Source of the DNA: Ciona intestinalis
Taxonomy: Eukaryota > Chordata > Ascidiacea > Phlebobranchia > Cionidae
DNA length: 64,000 bases
Direction of reading: 5' to 3'
Assembly (NCBI RefSeq): GCF_000224145.3
Contig: NC_020175.2
Span: 1,647,231 to 1,711,230 of the forward strand
Positions 56,701 to 64,000 of the stretch are shown here, piece after piece. Below the pieces are notes generated by a model. It saw only the letters and a list, made by a program, of their open reading frames with translations, searched no databases and had not been told where the DNA came from. Both the position numbers and the translations under genes were made by a program. The stretch's first letter is position 1. Each line of letters starts with the position of its first letter.

Positions 56701-57599
56701 AGAAGATGTTTAGGATTAAGAGGAGAGGTGTCTGGTTTGAAAATCAACCGATCTCTTACACAAGATATGAACTCATGATTAAATTGCCTCAAGATATCCA
56801 ATTTCAGGTGAAATTGTGTGCAGTGATATGTTGTTTTGTGCCCAGAAGTTTGGGGTTCAAGTCTCAATGCTGCTACCATTGTGGATATATGTGTCTTTAG
56901 AAACCGCTTGCTAAATTATCCCAAATAAACTTTCCAAATTATTTTACTACCCAGCTTAACCAGTATTATATTATAATAGATTGTATCACATGTACATGCA
57001 CCAAACGCAAACATAATCAACCATCTTGACTTCTCCATTGTACGATCTAGTGGGCTCTCTAACGCCACCTCTGGTGTGCTTGGTCAGTTCCCACATAACA
57101 GTGAAATAGCTCCTGCCACAATTGATTTCATACCAAACACACAGCATGCGTTGTTGTGGTTCAGGTGATTTTATGTTTGTAATTTAAAATGTGATAAAGA
57201 ATGTTTAGTTTTATTTAGTTTACCAAATTTTTATTGGTTTTTATTATTTGATGAAACTTTATATTGTTATTTTTTGTTATTAAAATGTGTGTTTGTATAC
57301 ATACTATATGGTTAAAATGTACCAATAGATACCTATTTTAAATACTGTAGATCTAAGTTTAACTCATACTTTTTTAACCAACCACTCTATTTTACTTCAT
57401 AAACTTACTTGACTAACAGTTTTTAATTCACCACAGGCATAGTATGGTTAAAGTTACAAACCATATCATGTACGACTCTCTAACCAAACGAACAATAGAA
57501 TGTTGGTGGGTTAAAAACCCAATGGACCTCACAGGGCAAAGTAAACACCATTACAGAAGACAAGCTTTACTTGACAACCCTGCCTTGGCACCAAAATGA
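41706..57599 (+). CDS. VWA7-like / inter-alpha-trypsin-inhibitor heavy chain fusion protein
   Basis: 29 exons close in phase to 1594 residues: 41706-42155, 42890-43111, 43997-44127, 44419-44551, 45395-45498, 45681-45871, 46191-46309, 46452-46556, 47041-47116, 47450-47573, 47696-47884, 49528-49748, 50013-50163, 50470-50617, 50929-51068, 51394-51570, 51874-52008, 52218-52365, 52595-52799, 53236-53341, 53697-53823, 54156-54378, 54634-54701, 55124-55251, 55518-55818, 56154-56300, 56640-56807, 56980-57164 and 57437-57599. Residues 1-688 follow VWA7: signal peptide, VWA7 N-domain, vWA with MIDAS DDTGSMS (about 207), FVLVPFNDP, GGGDAPE, and a beta-sandwich (GDRITIPVTV). Residues 689-1594 follow ITIH: VIT (TNFSMTIDGVVYNG, EEKARAEAIY), vWA with DVSGSM (about 962) and LLTDG, RRRRRKR near 1192, FVTPGITSMIV, the processing motif GDPH near 1352 and the C-terminal ITIH domain to CWWVKNP. 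ITIH chains are secreted matrix proteins that bind hyaluronan. The exon 1 donor could instead be 42220, which does not keep phase with the chosen exon 2. Confidence 0.88.
42523..42865 (-). mobile_element. tRNA-derived composite SINE, near-complete
   Basis: On the minus strand the head reads GGCGCCGTGGCGTAGTGGTT with the A-box-like TGGCGTAGTGG, then GGGTTCAAGGCTCGTCGCTG with a B-box-like core. The tail, after a 50-N gap, includes the ccactgggttgaagcaattg block and ends in gtcgttttccggccacgcga and related words. The same head and tail pieces recur through introns of the VWA7-ITIH gene. It resembles the tRNA-related composite retroposon described from Ciona (Cics-1 type), though I cannot confirm identity. 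Confidence 0.75.
42733..42782. other. assembly gap (50 N)
   Basis: A 50-N run inside the SINE in intron 1 of the VWA7-ITIH gene. A small exon hidden here cannot be excluded, which matters because VWA7 residues between the N-domain and the vWA appear to be missing. Confidence 0.99.
43232..43502. mobile_element. MITE copy in intron 2
   Basis: Left end gtactatggggtaagatgga and right end gtcccatattaccccacagt, with an internal second copy of the end (ggggtaagatggcatac near 43360). This suggests one copy inserted in another. Confidence 0.65.
43515..43685 (-). mobile_element. SINE copy (diverged)
   Basis: It carries the accaaagggttgaagcaatt tail block, then the anticodon-side head in reverse (gacgagccatcaatacatta, ccctaaccactttgccaaat). 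Orientation and order match the SINE at 42523-42865. Confidence 0.7.
43764..43953. mobile_element. MITE copy in intron 2
   Basis: tagtaaggtaggggaagatg and gtcccatatttccccattct enclose the same core (ttaaacaattaacaacggtc, tttgtttactaccaaatacg) as the copies at 22.0, 36.3 and 41.5 kb. Confidence 0.8.
44591..45137. mobile_element. TIR element with CTAACC-rich core, relative of the 18.26-kb element
   Basis: Left end gcaatagtaaagaatcctcc, right end ggaaaattcttcactagtgt, and a core of ctaacctctaaccaccaacc repeats. It is the reverse counterpart of the GGTTAG-rich element at 18261-18459. Its middle is interrupted by another insertion (44659-45016). Confidence 0.7.
44659..45016. mobile_element. hAT-like non-autonomous element
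   Basis: It starts caggggcgggcaactt and ends near gttgtccccta, imperfect inverted ends of hAT type. cctaaac flanks both sides (44652-44658 and 45017-45023), close to the 8-bp duplication typical of hAT. The inner part (gattcacacgtggattcatt, gcaattgattacaacat) is shared in inverted form with the element at 59641-60398. There is no transposase frame. Confidence 0.65.
46640..46980 (+). mobile_element. SINE copy
   Basis: Head piece cacggtggttagcgcacctg, then ggctcgattttgctaccatt and the tail ccaagacacctaacaaaagc. An (AT)n run follows at about 46895-46918. It lies in the intron before the exon at 47041. Confidence 0.65.
51188..51370 (-). mobile_element. SINE copy (diverged)
   Basis: The tail block attagtgtccactgagttggt is followed by cccacaatggctgggtgtta and a degraded head with gggcgagagttctaactgct. 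It lies in the intron before the exon at 51394. Confidence 0.55.
52845..53165 (+). mobile_element. SINE copy
   Basis: Degraded head (gcacattgggttagagcaat, gtttaaggttcaatgctgct) then tail (ttaggtgagacacttaacag, caaccagtgttcttttattg) and a terminal acccatgtcataa. It lies in the intron after the second-vWA exon 52595-52799. Confidence 0.65.
54925..55045 (+). mobile_element. SINE fragment
   Basis: Head gatgctgtggcttagtggtt with gcacttgcatcataaccatt, joined to a short tail acaaccaagtggtcactaaa. The same head word (cttgcatcataaccaaggag) occurs at 11745 in a WDR13 intron. Confidence 0.6.
55875..56100 (+). mobile_element. SINE tail copy
   Basis: It has ccattgtgggctaatgtatt, cttaagacacttaacagcaa and caacccagtgatctcctatg, then the terminal gttgccccgcagtgtaaaaa type end. 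The head is degraded. It lies in the intron before the exon at 56154. Confidence 0.6.
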
Positions 57600-58283
57600 G
57601 TCGGCTTCAATACAGGCTTGCAGCTGCTTTAAATATATCCTTGCTGTTCTGACTGAAGGCTCAAATAATTTATATGAAGAAGATTAAAATAGCAGTTGTC
57701 TTTAAATGCATAACCAGTAGTGTTTTTATTATTCACTCAGCCACAAAATTGCATTAAATATTTTAGACCCAGTATTGTACGTCTCTGAAATTTGAGACTA
57801 TACACAAGATTGCCAAATGTGATTATTTTGCTTGTATATTGCGCAATAACAGAGTTCGAAACCCTTGTATTGATTTGGTGCCAGCTTTAATACATGGTAT
57901 GCGTCGCTATCAATGTAATGTATTTTATTCAAGGTGGAGGAGATTGGGAAAACAGCGTAAAATGGTAAAACTTTTCATCTAGAGGTGCCATAAATATCAT
58001 ATAAAATCTTCCATTTCACAGCTTCGCCTCAGTGAGATTCTCCTTTTTTTCCAGAAATCTAAACAATTAGGCGAATAGTTAGGATTAGTTAAAAAAATTT
58101 AAAGCAGTAACAGACAGGAAAAATATTTTTTTTTTCATACACAGTGTTAAAAACCAAATGTAGTTGCCAGTTGGTATAGACAGTGATCAATTGTTTAATA
58201 GGGTAAAAATAGTGCACAGTCTACTTTTAAACAGTAAACATTGCGAAAAGATATACTGGAACTCAAAATTAACATTTTTGTGA
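57600..58283. other. convergent 3' intergenic spacer
   Basis: 684 bp between the stop of the VWA7-ITIH gene (+) and the stop of TXNL1 (-). It should hold both 3' UTRs. No further ORF or repeat was recognised. Confidence 0.65.
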
Positions 58284-61200
58284 TTATACCCGTTTGAATT
58301 CTTCCATATTTGTTGTTGAAATTGTTTTCCCGTAAATTACAATTCGTTGAATTTGAGTAACTTCTTCATCACTTTGATTGTCAGAAAAAAACAACTGTAA
58401 AAACATTAAGCGTTAACTTTTGCACCAACTGACTGTGCTTATTCTATGGTTGAGGTTCTATAGGGTGACACGCCATGTGTCCTGAAATTTTGGCCAATTT
58501 TTACTACTGTATGGACCTCATGAGATTTCATGAAAGGCAGGCGGGGCTTTAATACCAATAGTAATGGATAAGAGATCTTTTTTGACGGCTCGATCAAGTA
58601 AGCCAGTGCGTGCAAAACTAATACTCACAGTTACATTGTTGACACTTTGAAACTTGACAAATTTTAGCGGGATTATATTTCCTTCTACGACATCATCTTT
58701 ACTTAATTGAAGCTGTTGAACTGGTGTGTTGTCCCTGCCTGCATCAAAATCCATCAGGTTTGGTTGGTTGATGAAAATCTTCACCGTTTTTGGTGCATGA
58801 CCGGTGTCAGGGCCTTGGCATTTGATTGAATGAAGTTTTACGGATTGGTTAAAAGTCATTGACATCAAAATCTGGAGAATTATTAGGATTGGTTTAAGTA
58901 CGGGGAAGAAATATGTTAAGGTTAAGCTTTGTTCGTTAAGTGAGCAAAGACAAGCTTTATACTGAGATTGAATAAATAAAAAGTGAAACAAATAGAACAA
59001 TTTATAAGAGAACACTGACTGGAGCAATTGCTGTTAGATGTCTTGCCCAAGGAATCGAGGACCTTTATTCCCACAATGGTAGCAACATTAGTGTATGTAA
59101 TTAACATGGTATTAAATTAAAAGCTGTATAACTCGTGCACATGATTACTATAAAGTGTTTGAATTAGAACTTAGAACATATGGGAGATACACGAGGTGCA
59201 TAACTGCTTGGTGTTTCAAAATTTAAGAAGGTAACCACAAAGATTCTTTATAAGAGCTGGGACTTTTTTCTAAAAATCTTTAACAAAATTTGTTTACTTA
59301 CCTCTGCATCACAATCCGATTCAAGATAAAGATCTTTGTTATCCTCGAACACCCATTTAAACGGGTGATCCTCGTTCTCATTCAAGCAATTCTTTTGGAC
59401 AATAAACTGCTCCAAATCAACCTGTGGTAAAAATGAAAAATACCTTATGCTAGGTCCCACAAATAAAGAAAAGGTTTTAGGCAATATCTTTGGCTCAGGT
59501 TTGCAAAAAATACACCCAACTAAAAGTTATCCAATGCATAGGTGCGAAGTTAAATACTTTAAATATTAGGTTGCATGTTAGGTGCCAAACATGGGGTGGC
59601 AATGAAGACTATCCTAGGATTGTCTGCACTGTATTCGCACTGGCGTAAAGTTACGGGGTTGCAGGGTTGCCTGGCAACCCTTTGATTTTTTCCATACTAA
59701 TAATGCGTAAGGAATTACGTTCGACCAAACGAAGACGCCATTATTACTGCGAACAAACTTCGTTTACGTTCGTTAAAATATGTCAATACCGATGCGTCAT
59801 TCACGACACAAATGCATTCAACTGGTATTTAAACTCCTGTTTGCTAAATAATCAACGTGTGAATCGCTATCATGTCGTAATCAATTGCCAGGTTCAAACA
59901 ACCGCTATTATGATGCAATGAATCCACGTGTGAATCCCTACTATTTCGTAATAAATATGCTGCTTGCCTGAGGAAAACATTGCATATAAATATAAAGCAG
60001 TGTTGGAAACGATTTAGGCAGTTTATTTCCGCGATATTTCGTTCTGGAAACCTACTATTTCCGACGGACGGGTCTTCGTTTGTAAGATAACCACACACTC
60101 ATGCGGGCTTGACGAAAGGCGCATGCGACATAGCTACTGTGACGTCACTCGCCAGGCAATCGGATTCGACCGTTTCTCATTACACGGACTCGCCGAACGC
60201 GCGTAATTTTAATTTGTCTCATCCCTACGTAATTCTGAATACGTTTACGTTTGTATGAGTGTTTACAAAGCACATATTTAAAGGGTTGCAAACCGAAAAC
60301 AAAGGGTTGCAAACCGTTTTTTTTTTGCGCCTAACGGCGCGAAGACTTCCTTTTTTTCTGGTTTTTGCAACCCTAACGTTTAGTAAAACTTTACGCCTAT
60401 GTGTATTCGTATAGGTATTGGTATTACAAGTTTACAACCATCAACCAACAAGGTTAAATTTGTCTCATATGAAAACAGGTCTAACTTTATCAAAATCCCA
60501 AGAATCTTAAAAAGTGTACCACCAAACGTGACTGTTTCCATAAAACTGTGTAAAAAACCAATAACAAGTATATATATAGACTATATATATACTTGTTATT
60601 AGTTTTTTATATATATCTGAATGTAATGTAGCTTGCTTATTCCTAACATGGCCGAAAAAGTACAGTCAGTACAACATGGTACTTTTTTGGTTTTTATGTA
60701 TGGCTGACCAACCTAATAGTAATACTGACCACTGAGTTGGTGCAATTGTTGTTAAGTGTCTTGCACAAGGACATATTATATGCCCACAATAATAGGAATA
60801 AAGTTCATTAAACCCATAACAGAATATGGTAAAGAGGAACAGATTAATTAAAGCAACCTATTTATGTACAAGCTTACAGCTTCTTACCATGCCTGGAGCA
60901 CCTGGGACTTCACTCTTCATGGGTGTTTGGCTTCCAGCGGAATTGACAAGACTTTCAGTTTTGGTTGCTAAAGCAGTTGGATCTGCACCTGACATTGTAT
61001 CAATAATTCGACCACGTAGTTCGAATTTAAAGGTAGGCATGGATGAGACTCCATAACTGGCAGCTGTTTCCTAATATTGGATTACAGAAGGTTAGACTGT
61101 GTAATGTAAGTTTGTTATTTGCAAGTAGAATATTTGATTACATTATTTGGGCAGTTTTTAAATGAAAAACAAAATTTGAGCAAATTTAGATGTTTTGCAC

Positions 61201-62019
61201 CAATTTATTAAGGTGTATTACAACTATATTGATTACAAATGACCTGTGCGCAAAATTTTGTTATAGCAAGACACACCTGGGGAATTTATAACAAGGTTGC
61301 CCCACTACCTACTAGATTAAATGTTACATAGTTGGCCGCCAGTTAAAATTTTGATCCTAAATATGAATGAATGAATCTCTTTTATATCTCTTGGGTCTCT
61401 TTGATAACCGCTGTATAATTAACAAGGAGTATCCAAACTGTACCCAACCTATCACTATTGCGAAGTAACACGTAACATATGCCTATTATGACAAAAAAAT
61501 TGTTAACTTAAAAAAACCACAAGTTTTTTCAAAAAAATTATACAGCGGATATCATACGTAAGGAATATTTTAGGACCAAATAATACATTTTTNGTTTTTA
61601 GTATATATATANNNNNNNNNNNNNNNNNNNNNNNNNNNNNNNNNNNNNNNNNNNNNNNNNNTAAACAAACAGCTTCTCATGGAATAAAAAAACTGTCTTT
61701 AAAGCATAGAATGTGGATAAAAACTATTTCTCCCCATAGTGCCATGTTAAATCAACAGCCTACTTACTGTACATTGATCCACATCAACTTTAATGAACAA
61801 CACTTGTGGATATGTAGTTGATAGTTGCTTGAACTTTGGCGCGATACGTTTGCAAGGTTGACACCTAAATAACAACCAATGTAAGTTTAGGAAAATATCA
61901 TAATTAATTTTTTACCAAGTTGCGTGGAAATCTATAACTACTGGCTTGTCGTTGCCACTCTGGTGTATACGAGTAAATTCTTCATCGCTAGTAACTTCAA
62001 AGTAATTTTCCGTTGCCAT
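58284..62019 (-). CDS. TXNL1: thioredoxin-like protein 1 (thioredoxin + PITH domains)
   Basis: Six exons with matching phases (62019-61916, 61864-61768, 61070-60888, 59421-59302, 58871-58629 and 58394-58284) give 285 residues (human 289). An N-terminal thioredoxin domain (VVIDFHATW, then MPTFKFE) is followed by a linker and a PITH domain (LESDCDAE, NQSVKLHSIKCQGPD, VKIFINQPNLMDFD, PLKFVKFQSVNNVT, TNMEEFKRV). In mammals TXNL1 is a redox-active protein bound to the 26S proteasome lid. The active site here is WCQPC instead of the usual WCGPC; the Trp-Cys junction is formed across intron 1 (TG|G). The donor at 58628 (GTGAGT) was preferred to reading on to a stop because the last exon restores the family's C terminus. 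The start is 452 bp from the MANBAL start on the other strand. Confidence 0.95.
58985..59115 (-). mobile_element. SINE tail fragment in TXNL1
   Basis: It holds actggagcaattgctgttag, atgtcttgcccaaggaatcg and cccacaatggtagcaacatt, in the order seen in other minus-strand SINE copies. It lies in a TXNL1 intron. Confidence 0.6.
59641..60398. mobile_element. TIR element, ~760 bp, ends GGCGTAAAGT/ACTTTACGCC
   Basis: Left end tggcgtaaagttacggggtt and right end aaaactttacgcct, inverted, each followed inward by a ggttgcaaaccc-type motif. The inner segment (59850-60000: aatccacgtgtgaatcccta, gcaattgattacg-like words) is the inverted relative of part of 44820-44990. No transposase ORF is seen. It is inserted in the TXNL1 intron between the third and fourth coding exons. 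Confidence 0.65.
60620..60810 (-). mobile_element. SINE tail copy in TXNL1
   Basis: It contains tatggctgaccaacctaata, ctgaccactgagttggtgca, gttaagtgtcttgcacaagg and cccacaataataggaata. The head is lost. A short palindrome aacaagtatatatatag/ctatatatatacttgtt lies just left of it (60564-60600). Confidence 0.65.
61612..61661. other. assembly gap (50 N)
   Basis: A 50-N run in a TXNL1 intron, next to an AT-repeat; a single N also occurs at 61593. Confidence 0.99.
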
Positions 62020-62470
62020 TTCACCTTTTTAAATTCGTTTATTAATCTTTAAATTAAGCAAAACACAAGACTCTTTGTTTTTCGTGCAATTTTGGTCTCT
62101 TTGAATAAGCAGGGCAACCAACTATGCGTCAGCTATTTTACAAAATATCAAAATACCGAGTCATTTAGAAATATAACATTTCTATGTTTGAAGAGTGCGC
62201 TACGCATCAGTAATTCCTTAGGGATGTTTTTATTTCAACACGAGAAATTCTTCTATTTTTATTGTAACAGATTGCAGTTAGTGTAGGTGTTAATTATACC
62301 ACTTTTAATAAAGAACGCTACTAAGTGATACAAAATACATTACATTTCAGACAAAACACCACTGCAAGCTTCTTTCATTTTTCTGTATTTCTCGAAATGC
62401 CTTTTAAAATAAAGCTGTATTTTTATTTGTTAAATATTTAAATTATTTTTATTTTTTCAGTGATATTATT
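62020..62470. promoter_or_regulatory. head-to-head promoter interval of TXNL1 and MANBAL-PRKRIP1
   Basis: Only 451 bp separate the divergent start codons. A T-rich tract with attttttcag ends at 62460, ten bases before the MANBAL ATG. It is a candidate spliced-leader (or 5' UTR intron) acceptor. No TATA box stands out above the AT-rich background. Confidence 0.55.
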
Positions 62471-62728
62471 ATGCTGAATGAAATTAACTCTGACGAACTT
62501 TTGATCCCAGAACTAACTTCATTCGAAAAAATTCTAAATTGCTTTCTTTGGATTGGTGGAGTCTTTCAGTTTATTTGTATATTAGCAGTTGTCTTGATTT
62601 CCGATAAAAATATACTAACTGCTCCCTCTGGGGGTGAGAATGAAAAAGTAAAACAGCTGGAAAAAAGAACTGAAACTGTTAGTAAAAGAGGAAAAAATCT
62701 TGTAAAAACGCTGCGAAAAAGAAAGTAA
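62471..62728 (+). CDS. MANBAL: MANBAL-like small membrane protein (UPF0239 family)
   Basis: 85 residues in a single exon, the size of human MANBAL. An acidic N terminus with [11 protein letters not shown] is followed by one transmembrane segment ([19 protein letters not shown], about residues 25-44) and a Lys/Arg-rich tail. The pattern PEx(T/S)FExxL followed by GxxFQxICxLA matches MANBAL. The cellular role of this family is not established. The stop codon lies 1 nt before the PRKRIP1 start, so the two genes are very probably co-transcribed. Confidence 0.85.
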   Translation: MLNEINSDELLIPELTSFEKILNCFLWIGGVFQFICILAVVLISDKNILTAPSGGENEKVKQLEKRTETVSKRGKNLVKTLRKRK

Positions 62729-62729
62729 A

Positions 62730-63335
62730 ATGACAGAGATATTTAACGAAGCAAAAAAACATGACAAACCTCTCTCAAAACCCGTGGTGGTTCCAAAAAA
62801 CACAGCGGATATTCAAAAAAGGAAAATTGAGAAATTAATGGCAAATCCCGAGAAACCTGTTTATATTCCAGAGCCAAAAAAACAATGGAAACCAAAAGAT
62901 GCCCCCGAGTTTGTTCGGGATGTGATGGGGTCCAGTGCGGGGGCTGGAAGCGGAGAGTTCCACGTTTACCGTCATATTCGGAGAAGAGAGTACAACAGGC
63001 AGAAGTTTATGAGTTACGAGGAAAAAAAGAAGAATTTGGATGAGGAGTATATGAAGAAACAGGAAGATAACAAGAGATTGGCGGAAGAAGCAACTGCCAA
63101 GAAAAGAGCAAAAAGATTGAGGAAAAAACAGAATACGAAGAAGAATAAAAATAAAAAAAAGAAGTCAGATGAAAATGATCATGGTAATCATGAAAATGAT
63201 CATGATGTAAATATTGTAAATGATAAACATAATAATGACAATAATCTTGATGTTGAACAGATTGACAATTGTGATAATAACAATGCAAATACTACTCAAG
63301 AAGTTCAAAATGATGATAAAAATACAAACCCTTAA
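62730..63335 (+). CDS. PRKRIP1: PRKR-interacting protein 1 homologue
   Basis: 201 residues (human 184). The family signature [19 protein letters not shown] followed by [13 protein letters not shown] is intact, preceded by [19 protein letters not shown] long charged helix follows (about 95-150) with many Lys/Glu. PRKRIP1 is a nuclear double-stranded-RNA-binding protein found in the C-complex spliceosome. The last ~45 residues are an Asn/Asp/His-rich low-complexity tail without counterpart in vertebrates. The start is 1 nt after the MANBAL stop. The only nearby acceptor-like AG is 62724-62725, overlapping the last MANBAL codon, and no pyrimidine tract precedes it. Confidence 0.95.
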   Translation: MTEIFNEAKKHDKPLSKPVVVPKNTADIQKRKIEKLMANPEKPVYIPEPKKQWKPKDAPEFVRDVMGSSAGAGSGEFHVYRHIRRREYNRQKFMSYEEKKKNLDEEYMKKQEDNKRLAEEATAKKRAKRLRKKQNTKKNKNKKKKSDENDHGNHENDHDVNIVNDKHNNDNNLDVEQIDNCDNNNANTTQEVQNDDKNTNP

Positions 63336-63538
63336 CAGTGTTAACAGCATTGTGTAAAAGATTTTCATTACTTAAATTGAAACACATATTCTGTTTTTCT
63401 CAATGTTTCAGTTAAGAAATCCTGTGTTACAAAATGTTGATAAATCATTCTCAGTTTTCTTCTACTTTAAACTTTTATTACTGCTTTTGTACAGAATGTT
63501 GAGGTTGTAGGTGCATGAAGTTTAATTAATAACGTATA

Positions 63539-63770
63539 ATGGCAAAGGCTGAAGTAGATGCCATTTCCCCAAGTGAATACTTAGGTAATTAATTTAAATG
63601 GAATTACCACTTAAAATAAAAAATAAGCCAAATAGATAAAGTTTTTCTCACAAAAGCTATTCACCTATATTGATTTATAAGCTAAAGGGGTTGTGCTTTC
63701 TTAACCCGGTCCCCAAGTACCGATTGTTTGTTATTACCCTACTTGACTATATTTATTATAATGTAAAGGT

Positions 63771-63803
<33 letters not shown>

Positions 63804-63942
63804 TACAGAATTTCTGTATCATTGTTATTTTCCCCATAGACAAACACCACATCCTTCTCTACATAGAAGATGCAATCACCCAGTTACTGGAATACAAAGA
63901 TGAAAATTCTAAAGTCATTCACTCAAAATTTTTAGCTGACTA
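63539..63942 (+). CDS. CSTPP1: CSTPP1 (C11orf49) homologue, 5' part, continues beyond the window
   Basis: Two exons are visible: 63539-63584 (ATG GCA AAG ...) and 63840-63942. They join in phase 1 and the second ends with the donor GTAAGT in phase 2. The 49 complete residues contain SPSEYLDKHHILLYIEDAI and TQLLEYKDEN, matching the N terminus of CSTPP1 (EYL..RHVL.YMEDAV.QLLE). CSTPP1 is a centriolar-satellite regulator of the tubulin polyglutamylase complex. The start lies about 200 bp after the PRKRIP1 stop; a possible acceptor (caatgtttcag) is at 63413. Membership in the same operon is possible but not shown. Confidence 0.8.
63772..63801. repeat. (TA)n microsatellite
   Basis: An AT dinucleotide run of about 30 bp in the first CSTPP1 intron. 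Confidence 0.9.
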
Positions 63943-64000
63943 GTAAGTGGGGTTTAAAATGTTAATTTCTATTATTTTATCCTATGTGGGTGAGGTGCCA

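Noticed and set aside
63007..63288. Antisense His/Tyr-rich ORF opposite PRKRIP1
   Set aside because: Shadow of the Asn/Asp-rich sense codons.

Overview
The window looks like nuclear DNA of an ascidian, most likely Ciona. It is AT-rich, has short GT-AG introns in animal genes, carries many small SINE- and MITE-like repeats, contains assembly gaps of exactly 50 or 500 N, and has a two-gene cassette with a 1-nt spacer of the kind known from Ciona operons. Species was inferred from these features and from protein similarity recalled from memory; no database search was possible.

Layout. 1-1.7 kb is a CT-rich minisatellite interrupted by a 500-N gap. 2.5-3.5 kb (+) is an intronless farnesyl diphosphate synthase-like gene with a Ser at a chain-length-determining position. 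3.9-7.1 kb (-) is a seven-exon four-TM protein with a PPPY tail. 8.0-15.0 kb (-) is WDR13 in 14 exons. 16.0-17.9 kb (-) is an intronless SYK/ZAP70-type tyrosine kinase. 18.3-22.9 kb is a gene-free block of nested inverted repeats with tRNA-like modules. 23.2-34.6 kb (-) is a ~28-exon PIK3R5/PIK3R6-like (p101/p84) PI3K-gamma regulatory subunit. 34.6-41.7 kb is repeat-rich intergenic DNA with a 1.35-kb foldback element inserted in a MITE. 41.7-57.6 kb (+) is a 29-exon gene whose exons read, phase for phase, as a VWA7-like protein joined to a complete inter-alpha-trypsin-inhibitor heavy chain (ITIH). 58.3-62.0 kb (-) is TXNL1. 62.5-63.3 kb (+) is MANBAL followed 1 nt later by PRKRIP1. 63.5 kb to the end (+) is the 5' part of CSTPP1 (C11orf49).

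The most notable item is the VWA7-ITIH fusion (about 1594 residues): one signal peptide, two vWA domains with MIDAS motifs, a VIT domain, a furin-like basic run and the ITIH Asp-Pro-His processing site. Other points are the FPPS Ser at -5 from the first Asp-rich motif, two intronless genes of normally intron-rich families (FPPS, SYK), the MANBAL-PRKRIP1 dicistron, and layered foldback transposons. SYK and the PI3K-gamma adaptor act in related receptor signalling, but in this window I see only proximity, not linkage of regulation. Exon coordinates were read by eye from splice signals and reading phase; two junctions that do not close are flagged.
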